Below, piece after piece: positions 1-7,767 of a stretch of 34,284 bases of DNA; position 1 is the stretch's first letter, and each line of letters begins with the position of its first letter. The translations under genes were made by a program, and so were the position numbers. The notes beneath the pieces are model-generated. The model was not told the DNA's origin. It saw nothing but the letters and a program-made list of their open reading frames with translations, and ran no database searches. Source of the stretch: Methanolobus bombayensis (GTDB taxonomy: Archaea; Halobacteriota; Methanosarcinia; Methanosarcinales; Methanosarcinaceae); NCBI RefSeq assembly GCF_017873415.1, contig NZ_JAGGKD010000020.1, positions 1 to 34,284 on the forward strand, written 5' to 3'.

Positions 1-41
1 GAAAGGTGATGTTCAATTGGAATTTGTTCAGTTTTAACCAT
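1..41 (-). CDS. Possible start of a gene running off the left edge
   Basis: On the minus strand an ATG at 41-39 opens a frame of 13 codons (MVKTEQIPIEHHL) that reaches the window edge without a stop. It lies 57 bases downstream of the stop of the PIN-ATPase gene on the same strand, in an AT-rich gap. No clear Shine-Dalgarno site precedes it, and the open stretch is too short to show that it is coding. The product cannot be guessed. Confidence 0.2.
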   Translation of the reverse strand, partial: MVKTEQIPIEHHL

Positions 42-98
42 AATTTATTATTATAGGTTATAAGTAATAAAAGTTTGGTTAGTAACTATAATATATCT

Positions 99-1940
99 TC
101 AGATTTCCTTCACCCACAAAACTTCTCCTTCCTGCAGGGCATACAAAATATCCTGTGCAACCTCTGAGTCTGCTCTCACCTTGATATCTCCATGTCTGCC
201 AACAGTTGCAGAGAACAGGAATCCTTCTCCTGCATAGACTTCAACATCTCTTGTTGCAGCTTCGGGAACATTGAGTATCACATGCTTTTTAGTACGCTCG
301 ACTATTGGGTGATGTTCCTTCTTTTCACGGGGTCTGCGTTCTTCACCATCCTCGAACTTTCGTACATCAATGTGGATGCCCAATGACCTTTCAATTTCAT
401 CAATGGTCTTCCCGCCTTTGCCTATAACCCTTGGAAGGTCCTTATCCCTTACACGAACAAATGCACGGTTATCTGAGACCATTTCCACCTCTATCGGACC
501 CTTGGCGTAGTTACTGATGTAATCCTGCACTTCTCCTTCAGCCAGTTTCCAGGAAGGACTCCTTTGTTCTTCCTTTCCAAGCGGCATGACAACAACCTGC
601 TCACCGTAGGTGTAGATTTCAAACTCGCTTTTTCCGGTCTCAAGATCAGATATAAGAATAACCGGTCTTGCAAGGTCTGCTTCCATCATTCCGGCAGGAA
701 CCTTCACAGTGAACTCAAGCACCTGAACTTTTGCTATCTCTCCTTTGTCGATGAAGATAACCGTGTCAACAACCTGTGGAATCACTCCAAGCTCCACCCT
801 GCCGATAAGTCTCTGGATGGCATCAACTGCACGGTTTGCATGGACAACTCCTATCATACCCACACCTGCAAGTCTCATGTCTGCAAAGGTCTCGAAGTCT
901 TTTGTCTTGCGCACCTCGTCATATATAGTATAGTCTGGACGCACAAGCAGCAATACATCTGCGGTATTTTCCAGACTGCCATCAAGAGGTGCGTATTGCG
1001 TGATCTCTCCCGGAACCTGCAGGTCACGTGGTGATTCCATGGTCTTGACCACAAATCCCTTTTCCTTCAGGTAGATCGCAACACCTGCTGCAAATGTAGA
1101 TTTTCCTGCACCAGGTGGTCCGGAGATGAGAATTCCTCTCTGGGTTCTTATCCTGTCCTTAAGTACATCACTCAGGCGATATTCTTCTAGTGAGACCGAT
1201 GCCACAGGTCTTACAATTGTGATCTCCACATCGTCAGAGAAAGGCGGTGTGGAAATAGCTATTCTCATATTCCTTATCTGGAGTACCGTTGCACCACTGA
1301 ATGACATCTCTGTGAATGATTCAAGGTCAGAGCGTGCCCTGTCAAGCAATTCCCTTGAGATATTTTTCAGTTCCTGGTATGTACATGGCTCATCCCTGAT
1401 CTTCATGTATTGTACGTTTCCAATGGAACCTCTTTTTGCCATTGGAGGTACCTTATGTTTCAGGTGCACCGACATTGTGTCAGGTGTAAAGAACTCATCA
1501 ATAAGAAGTGGTCCGAACTCTTCCATCGGGGGTTTAACAAAATCAGTGTCAAGTCCCTTTGCTTTTGCAACAAGAGACTGGACCCTGTCTCCGGTAACGA
1601 ATTTAGCATTAAGCTCAACTGCTGTTTCCCTGATAAGGGCATCAATCTCTCCACCCTTTGCAAGTTTAACCTGGTCAGAATTAGGTCTGACACCTGTGAA
1701 AAATAATTCTATATCGCCATTTTCAGCGAATCTCTGCAGCTCCTGAATCTCTTCAAGACCCTTATATCCGATCTCAAGTCCCCTGTTTGCCTGGGCTTCA
1801 AGCTCTGCCATAACAGCTTCAGGCACGTGAACATCTATGTCCTTCAATCCTTCGTCAATTATCCTTTTTGAAAGGATGCCGTCAATCACGGCACTGGTAT
1901 CAGGAACGATTATTTGTCTTTTTTGTGAACTCTCTTCCAT
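99..1940 (-). CDS. PIN domain - PilT/VirB11-like ATPase - KH domain protein
   Basis: This 613-residue protein belongs to the archaeal family that joins a PIN nuclease fold to a secretion-type ATPase and an RNA-binding KH domain. The N-terminal PIN domain (about 1-135) shows the expected acidic residues: D14 in IVPDTSAVIDG, E99/D100 in GGEID and D118 in TGD. The ATPase core (about 235-410) has Walker A GPPGAGKS at 274-281, an acidic DE pair at 341-342 and the VVHANR segment near 365-370. The KH domain carries its GKGG loop at 507-510. The C-terminal 80 residues are basic and then beta-rich. Cytoplasmic RNA processing or ribosome-linked work is a family-level guess; no substrate is established. 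It follows hisI by 42 bases but has its own TATA-like element, so it is probably transcribed separately. The ATG at 1940 sits close to the expected transcription start, so it may be leaderless. Confidence 0.9.
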   Translation of the reverse strand: MEESSQKRQIIVPDTSAVIDGILSKRIIDEGLKDIDVHVPEAVMAELEAQANRGLEIGYKGLEEIQELQRFAENGDIELFFTGVRPNSDQVKLAKGGEIDALIRETAVELNAKFVTGDRVQSLVAKAKGLDTDFVKPPMEEFGPLLIDEFFTPDTMSVHLKHKVPPMAKRGSIGNVQYMKIRDEPCTYQELKNISRELLDRARSDLESFTEMSFSGATVLQIRNMRIAISTPPFSDDVEITIVRPVASVSLEEYRLSDVLKDRIRTQRGILISGPPGAGKSTFAAGVAIYLKEKGFVVKTMESPRDLQVPGEITQYAPLDGSLENTADVLLLVRPDYTIYDEVRKTKDFETFADMRLAGVGMIGVVHANRAVDAIQRLIGRVELGVIPQVVDTVIFIDKGEIAKVQVLEFTVKVPAGMMEADLARPVILISDLETGKSEFEIYTYGEQVVVMPLGKEEQRSPSWKLAEGEVQDYISNYAKGPIEVEMVSDNRAFVRVRDKDLPRVIGKGGKTIDEIERSLGIHIDVRKFEDGEERRPREKKEHHPIVERTKKHVILNVPEAATRDVEVYAGEGFLFSATVGRHGDIKVRADSEVAQDILYALQEGEVLWVKEI

Positions 1941-1959
1941 AATTAGGAATAGCTTTTGC

Positions 1960-1978
1960 TTCTATAATATTATATTGA
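1960..1978 (-). promoter_or_regulatory. TATA-like element for the PIN-ATPase gene
   Basis: Read on the minus strand this is an AATATAATATTATAGA stretch centred about 26 bases upstream of the ATG at 1940. That spacing fits an archaeal TATA box driving a leaderless transcript. It lies just past the hisI stop codon. The surroundings are AT-rich, so the exact box is uncertain. Confidence 0.4.
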
Positions 1979-1982
1979 TTAA

Positions 1983-2345
1983 TCAGTAGACATTTTCCGG
2001 ATCGAAAATCTTCTCACCGATCTCTTTCCCTTCAATTGTCCTGTAAAAGCATGATCTGAATCCTGTGTGGCAGGCTCCGCCTGTCTGCTCGACCAGCATC
2101 AGAATAGCATCCATGTCGCAATCAATGCGTATCTCCACGATTTTCTGGATGTGACCTGAACTTTCTCCTTTCTTCCAGAGACTTTGTCTGCTGCGGCTCC
2201 AGTAATGTGCGATACCGGTCTCAATTGTTCTCTCAAGGGCTTCCCGGTTCATGAAAGCGCACATCAGAACTTCTTTTGTATCATTGTCCTGTGCAATGGC
2301 CTGGATGAGACCATTGTCATATTTAAGATCATCGAGATTTATCAT
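1983..2345 (-). CDS. hisI: Phosphoribosyl-AMP cyclohydrolase
   Basis: HisI opens the adenine ring of phosphoribosyl-AMP in the third step of histidine synthesis, in the cytoplasm. The 120-residue product has the metal-binding set of the family: the DCDMD motif at 75-79 (D75, D77, D79) and cysteines C92 and C99 in [29 protein letters not shown] (49-64) is the family substrate loop. It is the stand-alone form, without the HisE pyrophosphohydrolase half. I chose the ATG at 2345. Two GTG codons at 2354 and 2351 are in frame, but GTGGTGCATATG reads better as a weak GGTG ribosome site before the ATG. The gene lies about 29 kb from hisGAB and is transcribed divergently from the KaiC-like gene. Confidence 0.95.
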   Translation of the reverse strand: MINLDDLKYDNGLIQAIAQDNDTKEVLMCAFMNREALERTIETGIAHYWSRSRQSLWKKGESSGHIQKIVEIRIDCDMDAILMLVEQTGGACHTGFRSCFYRTIEGKEIGEKIFDPENVY

Positions 2346-2449
2346 ATGCACCACTAATTGCTATATACTATAAAATACTATTATCTATCTGTATTAATAT
2401 AATTGTTCAAAAATTAATTATGAATGTGTTTATTATCAGGGGTCAGACA
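2346..2449. promoter_or_regulatory. Divergent promoter region, hisI and KaiC-like gene
   Basis: Two TATA-like elements lie back to back. For hisI the minus-strand element is at about 2361-2378 (TTTTATAG core near 2369-2376), 26 bases from its ATG, so hisI may be leaderless. For the plus-strand gene, TTAATATAATT at about 2394-2403 places the transcription start near 2425. That is downstream of the ATG at 2420 and supports the start at 2450. Confidence 0.45.
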
Positions 2450-3214
2450 ATGGATTATAGTTTTGATGGTACAGGTGGATTCAGAATCCCTACAGGAATA
2501 GCCGGACTGGATGTGCAGCTAGGAGGAGGGGTTCCTCCGGGAACAACTATTCTGGTTCTTGCAGAACCGGGAGCAAACTCCGAGATGTTTGCCCAGCAGT
2601 TTGTGTATGGTGGTCTTCTGAATAATGAAGATGTCTTCTATTTTACTTCGGAGCACCCTGCTCAGGAAATCATTGATGAGATGGAAGAGATGAAATGGGA
2701 TGTGGAAAAATATGTAGAGGATGAGAGTCTTAAATTTGTGGACGCATATCTTCCAAGATTCTACAGTGTTCTTCCAAAAGAGTTCACAAGTGATCTTTCG
2801 GCTAAGGATTTCCTCAAAAAGGGAATTGATTCCATGGGTCTTCTCAAGGCTACAGTAAAGCAGCCAAGAAACCAGAAATATCGTGGTGTTGTGGATTCAA
2901 TCTCCTATTTCCTGCGTGCTTATAATCTGAACACCGTGGTGGAAGTAATTGAAATGATATCTTCCATAGGCAAAGCCACAGGGGCCATTCATCTCATATT
3001 AATGACGGCTGGCATGCATGACTCTGTAACAGAGAACACGTTACGCCACATCTGTGACGGAGTAGTGGAATTCAGGATAAAGGAACGTGGAAGCGAGATC
3101 GAGCGAACGATCATGATACGCAAGATGCGCGGAATGCTGGTTCCTAATAGAACAATATCCTATATGGTGACAAATAAGGGAATTGAGCTTGAGACAACTA
3201 CTCGTGTACTCTGA
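2450..3214 (+). CDS. KaiC/RAD55-like RecA-superfamily protein with degenerate P-loop
   Basis: This protein (254 residues from the chosen start) has the layout of archaeal single-domain KaiC/RAD55 ATPases: the entry IPTGIAGLDVQLGGGVPPGT at about 14-32, strand TILVLAEPGA, FYFTSEHP at 63-70, and a Walker B-like strand GVVDSIS near residue 147. The P-loop does not conform. Where G-x4-GK[ST] is expected the protein has AEPGANSE (38-45), with no lysine and no Ser/Thr after it. Nucleotide binding by the usual mechanism is therefore doubtful. Family members act in signalling or as regulatory ATPases; the role here is unknown. The ATG at 2450 has AGGGG eight bases upstream and lies just after the predicted transcription start. 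The in-frame ATG at 2420 has no ribosome site. A hairpin terminator follows the stop. Confidence 0.8.
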   Translation: MDYSFDGTGGFRIPTGIAGLDVQLGGGVPPGTTILVLAEPGANSEMFAQQFVYGGLLNNEDVFYFTSEHPAQEIIDEMEEMKWDVEKYVEDESLKFVDAYLPRFYSVLPKEFTSDLSAKDFLKKGIDSMGLLKATVKQPRNQKYRGVVDSISYFLRAYNLNTVVEVIEMISSIGKATGAIHLILMTAGMHDSVTENTLRHICDGVVEFRIKERGSEIERTIMIRKMRGMLVPNRTISYMVTNKGIELETTTRVL

Positions 3215-3217
3215 TCG

Positions 3218-3241
3218 AGGCCCGTTTTCGGGTCTTTTTTT
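3218..3241 (+). terminator. Hairpin terminator after the KaiC-like gene
   Basis: AGGCCCG (3218-3224), loop TTTT and CGGGTCT (3229-3235, one G-U pair) form a GC-rich stem followed by a run of T to 3241. It starts four bases after the stop codon. Confidence 0.75.
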
Positions 3242-3304
3242 ACCTTTACTTTTTTATTCACAGAAAGCTATTTTACTTAATCGGCAAAATGGATAATGAT
3301 CATA

Positions 3305-4537
3305 ATGAAACAGGAACTAGTGCGAATATTGAGGGATATTTTCATATCATCGGGCTACGACATGTCCGATTCTTTTAGATATGACATGGTTGCCGAAAAG
3401 AACGGCATAAAGACATTTATTAAACTCTCTTACAATCCCGATCTTGATGATATTAAGGATTTTGAAAGCCAGCTGACAGAAGGCCAGGGTCTTTACATCA
3501 TGGCAGGTGAAGTGAGTGACACATTCTTACTTCAGGCACTTAATTGCGGTTTGTCTGTGTGGACACGTGATGATCTGGCTGCACAGATCGGGAGGGCTAT
3601 CCTTGCAGATATGGAAGGATCCACCACAGAGCTTGAACTTCTGGAACCATCTGCAAAGAAAGCTGCCCTTAACAGTGTTGACGAAGTTGCAAAAGATGCT
3701 ATAGATGCTATATTTGGTACTGGTTCCTCACCTCATGTAGAAACCAGTGCACTTGAAGAATCTCTGGCATCACGTCCTCCAAGACCGCCTGTTATTCCAG
3801 AAGAAACTCCGACTGAAGTGCAATATTATCGTCCCCGTGCTGAAGCTCCCGCCTCAGAACCAGCAATAGAACCCTCTTTTGTATCTGAGACATTTGAAGG
3901 ACCGGAAGCTAAATCTGAAACAGAGTTCCTTTCAGGATATACTCCTTCTACGACAGGTTCACCTTCTGATGACCCGGTCATCATGAGCTTACACTCTTCT
4001 CCTGTTAATATTTCGGTAGATAGGGCATATTCAATAGCTGCTCCGCATATACGCGGAGCAAATGCAGCAATGCTTAAATTTGTTCCATTCTGGAAATTTG
4101 ATTATTCTCTGGGTGTAGAGCACCGTTATCGCTCAAAAATAATTGATATCTCCGGAGATGGATCCGGCTATATCAATGCTCTTAATGGTAACAAGGAAGA
4201 AATGGATCTTGAAAACATCCAGAAGACTGTTGCAGTTCCGAATGTGGAATACGATGTAAAGATGCCTGTTACAACCGAGGAAGAAGCAACTGACAAACTG
4301 CTTAATGACATTGTTGAGGAATATACCCGTGACCTGCGTTTTGATGATATGCAGGGAGATGCCATTATTTCCGAACATAAAAGGTTTAAACCAGCACTTT
4401 CAGATATTGACCTAAAGGTAGAACTTGTGTATGTCCCGGTCTGGGAGGTAAAGGGCCAGAGGAATTCCGTGGAAATAAATGCTTCAAACGGTGAGGTTTT
4501 GCGGAATCCTGTGGATGACGATGTTGAATTTGTCTGA
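3305..4537 (+). CDS. Conserved archaeal protein of unknown function, three-part
   Basis: I do not recognise a named family. The protein (410 residues) has three parts. Residues 1-110 look like a small alpha/beta domain reminiscent of Mrr-type or Holliday-resolvase folds (YDMVAEKNGIKTFIKL), but the expected acidic-x-lysine catalytic pair is not evident, so a nuclease claim is not supported. Residues about 115-230 are a Pro/Glu/Ser-rich linker of low complexity. Residues about 230-408 form a C-terminal domain with two related aromatic strands, FVPFWKFDYSL and YVPVWEVKG, the latter followed by EINASNGEVL, a PepSY-like look that is only suggestive. No membrane segment or signal peptide is seen. 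ATG codons at 3296 and 3305 are both possible; TGATC just before 3305 matches part of the archaeal ribosome site. It is probably a single-gene unit. Confidence 0.75.
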   Translation: MKQELVRILRDIFISSGYDMSDSFRYDMVAEKNGIKTFIKLSYNPDLDDIKDFESQLTEGQGLYIMAGEVSDTFLLQALNCGLSVWTRDDLAAQIGRAILADMEGSTTELELLEPSAKKAALNSVDEVAKDAIDAIFGTGSSPHVETSALEESLASRPPRPPVIPEETPTEVQYYRPRAEAPASEPAIEPSFVSETFEGPEAKSETEFLSGYTPSTTGSPSDDPVIMSLHSSPVNISVDRAYSIAAPHIRGANAAMLKFVPFWKFDYSLGVEHRYRSKIIDISGDGSGYINALNGNKEEMDLENIQKTVAVPNVEYDVKMPVTTEEEATDKLLNDIVEEYTRDLRFDDMQGDAIISEHKRFKPALSDIDLKVELVYVPVWEVKGQRNSVEINASNGEVLRNPVDDDVEFV

Positions 4538-4555
4538 ATCTCGCAATCTTCCTGA

Positions 4556-4597
4556 TACATGCACGAAAGTTCGTACATGTACGAATAACTTATATAT
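4556..4597 (+). promoter_or_regulatory. Palindromic operator and TATA box before the IscA-like gene
   Basis: TTCGTACATGTACGAA at 4570-4585 is a perfect 16-base palindrome. A related direct repeat, TACATGCACGAA (4556-4567), matches TACATGTACGAA (4574-4585) at 11 of 12 bases, 18 bases apart. Immediately downstream is CTTATATAT (4589-4597), a good archaeal TATA box placing transcription start near 4620. A dimeric regulator bound here would sit on the BRE/TATA edge, so either activation or repression is possible. Confidence 0.65.
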
Positions 4598-4669
4598 CAA
4601 TAACACATATAAGGGATTACCCGGTTAGTCACCTTGCATTAAATTTAGACAAATAATGAGGAATCAATA

Positions 4670-4999
4670 ATGGTAGAAGTAACTGACAATGCAGCAGTTG
4701 AATTAAAATCACTGCTTGAAGAACAGGATAAACAGGGTCTCGCTCTCAGAGTTTTCGTTGCAGGAATGAGCTGCTGCGGTGTGCAGTATGGAATGTCCCT
4801 TGAAGACAATATCAGTGAAGAACACGATGTAGTTATAGAGGATAAAGGTCTTAAGATCGTAATGAACAAGGATGATGCAGACGGCCTTGCAGAAGCAAAG
4901 ATCGACTACGTTGACGGTCCATCCGGAAAAGGCTTCATCATCGACAACCAGAACGGTGGCGGCTGCAATACATCGTCATGTGGCGGCGGTTGCTGCTAA
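4670..4999 (+). CDS. HesB/IscA-like iron-sulfur assembly protein, divergent cysteines
   Basis: This small cytoplasmic protein (109 residues) has the HesB/IscA fold pattern: an N-terminal helix (NAAVELKSLLEEQ), then ALRVFVAGMSCCGVQYGMSLED (described in two parts, 25-36 and 37-46) and a C-terminal cysteine tail. A-type carriers normally use one Cys in the first motif and a CxC near the end. Here there are C35-C36 and a glycine-rich tail with C99, C104, C108 and C109. Metal or cluster binding is therefore likely, but the ligand set differs from classical IscA. A role in Fe-S assembly or delivery is inferred. The ATG has GAGGA seven bases upstream and the gene has its own palindrome-bearing promoter. 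A short T-rich stretch follows the stop. Confidence 0.85.
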   Translation: MVEVTDNAAVELKSLLEEQDKQGLALRVFVAGMSCCGVQYGMSLEDNISEEHDVVIEDKGLKIVMNKDDADGLAEAKIDYVDGPSGKGFIIDNQNGGGCNTSSCGGGCC

Positions 5000-5056
5000 G
5001 TAACTTTTTAATAGAATAAACTAATTGGGTTATTTATTCATATTAAAGGTGATTAA

Positions 5057-5407
5057 ATGTTTCCGGGAATAGGTGGCAGGGGCATGAACCCTGCAAAAGT
5101 TAAACAGATGATGAAACAGATGGGTATTAACATCACTGAGATCGATGATGTTGAACAGGTCATTATAAGAACAGCAGATAAGGACATTGTTTTTAACGAT
5201 GCAAATGTTTCAATAATGAACGCCCAGGGTGTGGATACCTATCAGGTAGTTGGTACTCCGGAAGAGGTCGCCAGGGAATTAGAGATACCCGATGATGATG
5301 TGAGAATGGTTGCCGAGCAGGCCGGTGTTTCAGAGGAACAGGCACGAGAAGCTTTGAAAAATGCAAACGGTGACCTTGCAGAAGCAATTCTGGCACTCTC
5401 ATCATAA
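5057..5407 (+). CDS. nac: Nascent polypeptide-associated complex protein
   Basis: Archaeal NAC binds near the ribosome exit tunnel as a homodimer and shields nascent chains. The 116-residue product begins with the typical [20 protein letters not shown] segment, followed by the NAC barrel ([18 protein letters not shown] to [10 protein letters not shown], about 28-73). A C-terminal UBA-like three-helix domain ends the protein ([20 protein letters not shown], about 81-116). The length is normal for the family. The ATG follows AGGTGAT by three bases, a strong archaeal ribosome site. It is transcribed on its own or with the gene upstream (57-base gap). The stop is followed by T-rich sequence that probably ends the transcript. 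Confidence 0.96.
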   Translation: MFPGIGGRGMNPAKVKQMMKQMGINITEIDDVEQVIIRTADKDIVFNDANVSIMNAQGVDTYQVVGTPEEVARELEIPDDDVRMVAEQAGVSEEQAREALKNANGDLAEAILALSS

Positions 5408-5794
5408 TTCTTTTTCTCTTTTTATTATTTTATTTTGTCAGGAGTTTATTCTCTCTGAGATTCATTTATCATGTCATGTTGGCATTTTGACGGTGACAGT
5501 TGTTATTATATTTCTCATATCTTTTCATATGAATCTCCATGGTTGTGTTATGTGGTATGTTTATAGGGACCAAAATAAGTATATACTATTATCATGATTA
5601 TAAATGATAGTTGAGGAGTCTTTATATTGCTCCTTCAATGCGGTCCTTTTCATGTCCCGGGATTCTGTATGGAATCTTTGTTTGTTTTTCAAAATGACAT
5701 GAGACGGTTGCTCTGCAGGTATTGGTTCAAGACCTTGAGATAAATCAGGGTCATAAAAGAAACATAATGATTATTAGTTATGAATGGAGTGAAC
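5408..5794 (+). promoter_or_regulatory. Gene-free stretch: T-rich end of nac, then promoter and long leader of acs
   Basis: These 387 bases hold no convincing gene. The first 30 (5408-5437) are T-rich and probably end the nac transcript. A TATA-like AGTATATACTATT lies at about 5578-5590, which would start transcription near 5610 and give acs a leader of roughly 180 bases. An inverted repeat, TATCAT (5590-5595) and ATGATA (5604-5609) with an 8-base loop, sits right at the TATA box and start site. The rest of the leader contains only weak potential pairings. Confidence 0.45.
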
Positions 5795-7684
5795 ATGTCT
5801 GAAAATTTTGATGTCAAATTGGACGGGAAAAGCTATCTTCCTGATCCTTCCGTAAAAGAAAATTCATGGATAGGCGATTATGAAACTGTTTATAATGAAT
5901 TCCTTAAAGACCCTGAAAAACACTGGGAAAACGTTGCTGAAGAACTTGAGTGGTTCGAGAAATGGGATAAGGTCAGAGAATGGAATCATCCATATGCAAA
6001 ATGGTTTACCAATGGTAAAATGAATATCACTCACAACTGTCTTGACAGGCACGTGATGAATGGTAAGAGGAACAAGGTAGCTATTATCTGGGTAGGCGAT
6101 GATGGCAAGGAAGAGATCCTTACATACCGTCAGCTCTACCGCGAGGTCATGAGGTTTGCAAACGGTCTCAAGTCCCTTGGAGTAGAGAAAGGTGACAGGG
6201 TTTGTATCTACATGCCTTTCGTTCCTGAACAGATAATTGCAATGCTTGCATGTGCACGTATCGGTGCTGTACACAGTGTTGTATTTGGTGGATTCGGTGC
6301 TAATGCGCTCCACTCCAGAATCAAGGACGCACAGGCAAAGATAGTCATTACTGCCGATGCAAGTCTCAGACGTGGAAAGAGGATCGACCTTAAGACACTT
6401 GTAGATGAGGCTGTTGTTAATGCTTCCAGCGTAGAGAAGATCGTTGTTCTCAGGAGAATGACCCCGCAGATGGAGCTTTTTTCTGAGATAGAGGTCGATT
6501 TCTATGAGATCATGGAAGATGTCGAGAAGGAATGTGAACCTGAGGTAATGGATTCCGAGGATCCGTTGTTCATTCTCTACACCAGCGGTACAACAGGTCC
6601 TGCAAAGGGAATTGTACATGCCTGTGGTGGTTACATGGTCGGTACATATTATACTACAAAGAATATGTTCGACATCAAAGAGAGCGATGTCATGTGGTGT
6701 ACCGCAGACCCGGGATGGATCACAGGCCACAGTTACATTGTATATGGTCCGCTCTCAATGGGTGCGACTATCCTGATATCCGAGACAACTCCTGATTATC
6801 CCGACCCTGGTGTCTGGTGGGGTATGATAGAAGAGTTCGATGTTACGATCTTCTACACCGCACCTACTGCTATCAGAATGTTCATGAGAATGGGTGAGGA
6901 GTGGCCTGAAAAGTACAACCTCAGTTCACTGAGAATACTGGGTTCGGTCGGTGAACCTCTCAATCCGGAGGCGTTTGAATGGTATTATCGTGTAATCGGT
7001 AAGAAAAAGTGTCCGATCCTTGATACATGGTGGCAGACCGAGACCGGAATGCACATGCTCACAACCGCTATCGGTGAGCCGATGAAGCCTGGCTTTGCAG
7101 GTCGTCCGGTTCCGGGTATCGTTGCAGATGTCGTTGATGAGAATGGAGAACCGGTTCCAGCCGGAACAGGTGGTTTCCTTGTTATTAAGGAACCATGGCC
7201 TTGCATGATGAGAACGGTTTACAACAACGATGAGAGATATCGCCAGTACTGGAGCACTGTTGGAAACTACTACGCAGCAGGTGATCTTGCTGTAAAGGAT
7301 GAGGACGGCTACATTATGATCCTCGGACGTTCCGATGATGTCCTGATCGTTGCCGGTCACAACATCGGTAGTGCAGAAGTTGAAAGTGCCCTCGTTTCCC
7401 ATGAAGCTGTTGCAGAAGCAGCAGTTATCGGAAAACCCGACCCGCTTAAGGGAGATTCCATCAAGGCTTTCATCATTCTACGCATGGGCTACAATGCCAG
7501 CGATAAACTCAAACTGGAACTTGTCTACCACGTCAGGATGAACCTCGGTCCGATAGCAATTCCATCAGAGATCGAGTTCGTGGAATCCCTGCCAAAGACC
7601 CGAAGCGGAAAAATTATGAGACGTCTCCTCAAGGCTCAGGAACTTGGCCAGGACCCCGGAGACATTTCCACACTGGAGGACTGA
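5795..7684 (+). CDS. acs: Acetyl-CoA synthetase, AMP-forming
   Basis: Acs joins acetate, ATP and CoA to acetyl-CoA with AMP and PPi released, in the cytoplasm. The 629-residue product is close to the usual length. The adenylate-forming signature YTSGTTGPAKG is at about 262-272. DTWWQTETG (about 410-418) holds the tryptophan that restricts the pocket to acetate. PKTRSGKIMRR near the C-terminus holds the catalytic lysine (about 605), the residue that protein acetylases modify in bacteria. In a methylotrophic methanogen it probably serves acetate assimilation; in acetate users it also feeds methanogenesis. I chose the ATG at 5795 because GGAGTGA precedes it. The in-frame ATG at 5780 overlaps that site. 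A T-rich stretch follows the stop. Confidence 0.97.
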   Translation: MSENFDVKLDGKSYLPDPSVKENSWIGDYETVYNEFLKDPEKHWENVAEELEWFEKWDKVREWNHPYAKWFTNGKMNITHNCLDRHVMNGKRNKVAIIWVGDDGKEEILTYRQLYREVMRFANGLKSLGVEKGDRVCIYMPFVPEQIIAMLACARIGAVHSVVFGGFGANALHSRIKDAQAKIVITADASLRRGKRIDLKTLVDEAVVNASSVEKIVVLRRMTPQMELFSEIEVDFYEIMEDVEKECEPEVMDSEDPLFILYTSGTTGPAKGIVHACGGYMVGTYYTTKNMFDIKESDVMWCTADPGWITGHSYIVYGPLSMGATILISETTPDYPDPGVWWGMIEEFDVTIFYTAPTAIRMFMRMGEEWPEKYNLSSLRILGSVGEPLNPEAFEWYYRVIGKKKCPILDTWWQTETGMHMLTTAIGEPMKPGFAGRPVPGIVADVVDENGEPVPAGTGGFLVIKEPWPCMMRTVYNNDERYRQYWSTVGNYYAAGDLAVKDEDGYIMILGRSDDVLIVAGHNIGSAEVESALVSHEAVAEAAVIGKPDPLKGDSIKAFIILRMGYNASDKLKLELVYHVRMNLGPIAIPSEIEFVESLPKTRSGKIMRRLLKAQELGQDPGDISTLED

Positions 7685-7716
7685 TTCCTCCTTTTATTTT
7701 CTTTTTAGTTTTTCAA
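7685..7716 (+). terminator. T-rich transcription end after acs
   Basis: Directly after the stop comes a stretch with runs of three to five T separated by single bases and no hairpin. This is the usual form of archaeal U-rich termination. Confidence 0.4.
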
Positions 7717-7767
7717 AATAGCAATAGTTATGAATCATACATTACTATTAATGAGTCAGGTGACAAA

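Noticed and set aside
564-1034. Plus-strand open frame inside the PIN-ATPase gene
   Set aside because: It lies fully within a gene with clear domains on the other strand; its translation is Cys/His-rich and shows no recognisable domain.
5361-5597. Open frame of 78 codons between nac and acs
   Set aside because: It starts inside nac, lacks a ribosome site, and covers the T-rich end of nac and the acs upstream region. The composition is that of intergenic DNA.
5715-5760. GGTTCAAGACC, similar to a tRNA T-arm, in the acs leader
   Set aside because: The flanking bases do not form the five-base T stem, and no acceptor, D or anticodon arms are present.
5864-6730. 288-codon minus-strand frame opposite acs
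   Set aside because: It mirrors a well-conserved coding region; the translation has no domain pattern and no ribosome site.
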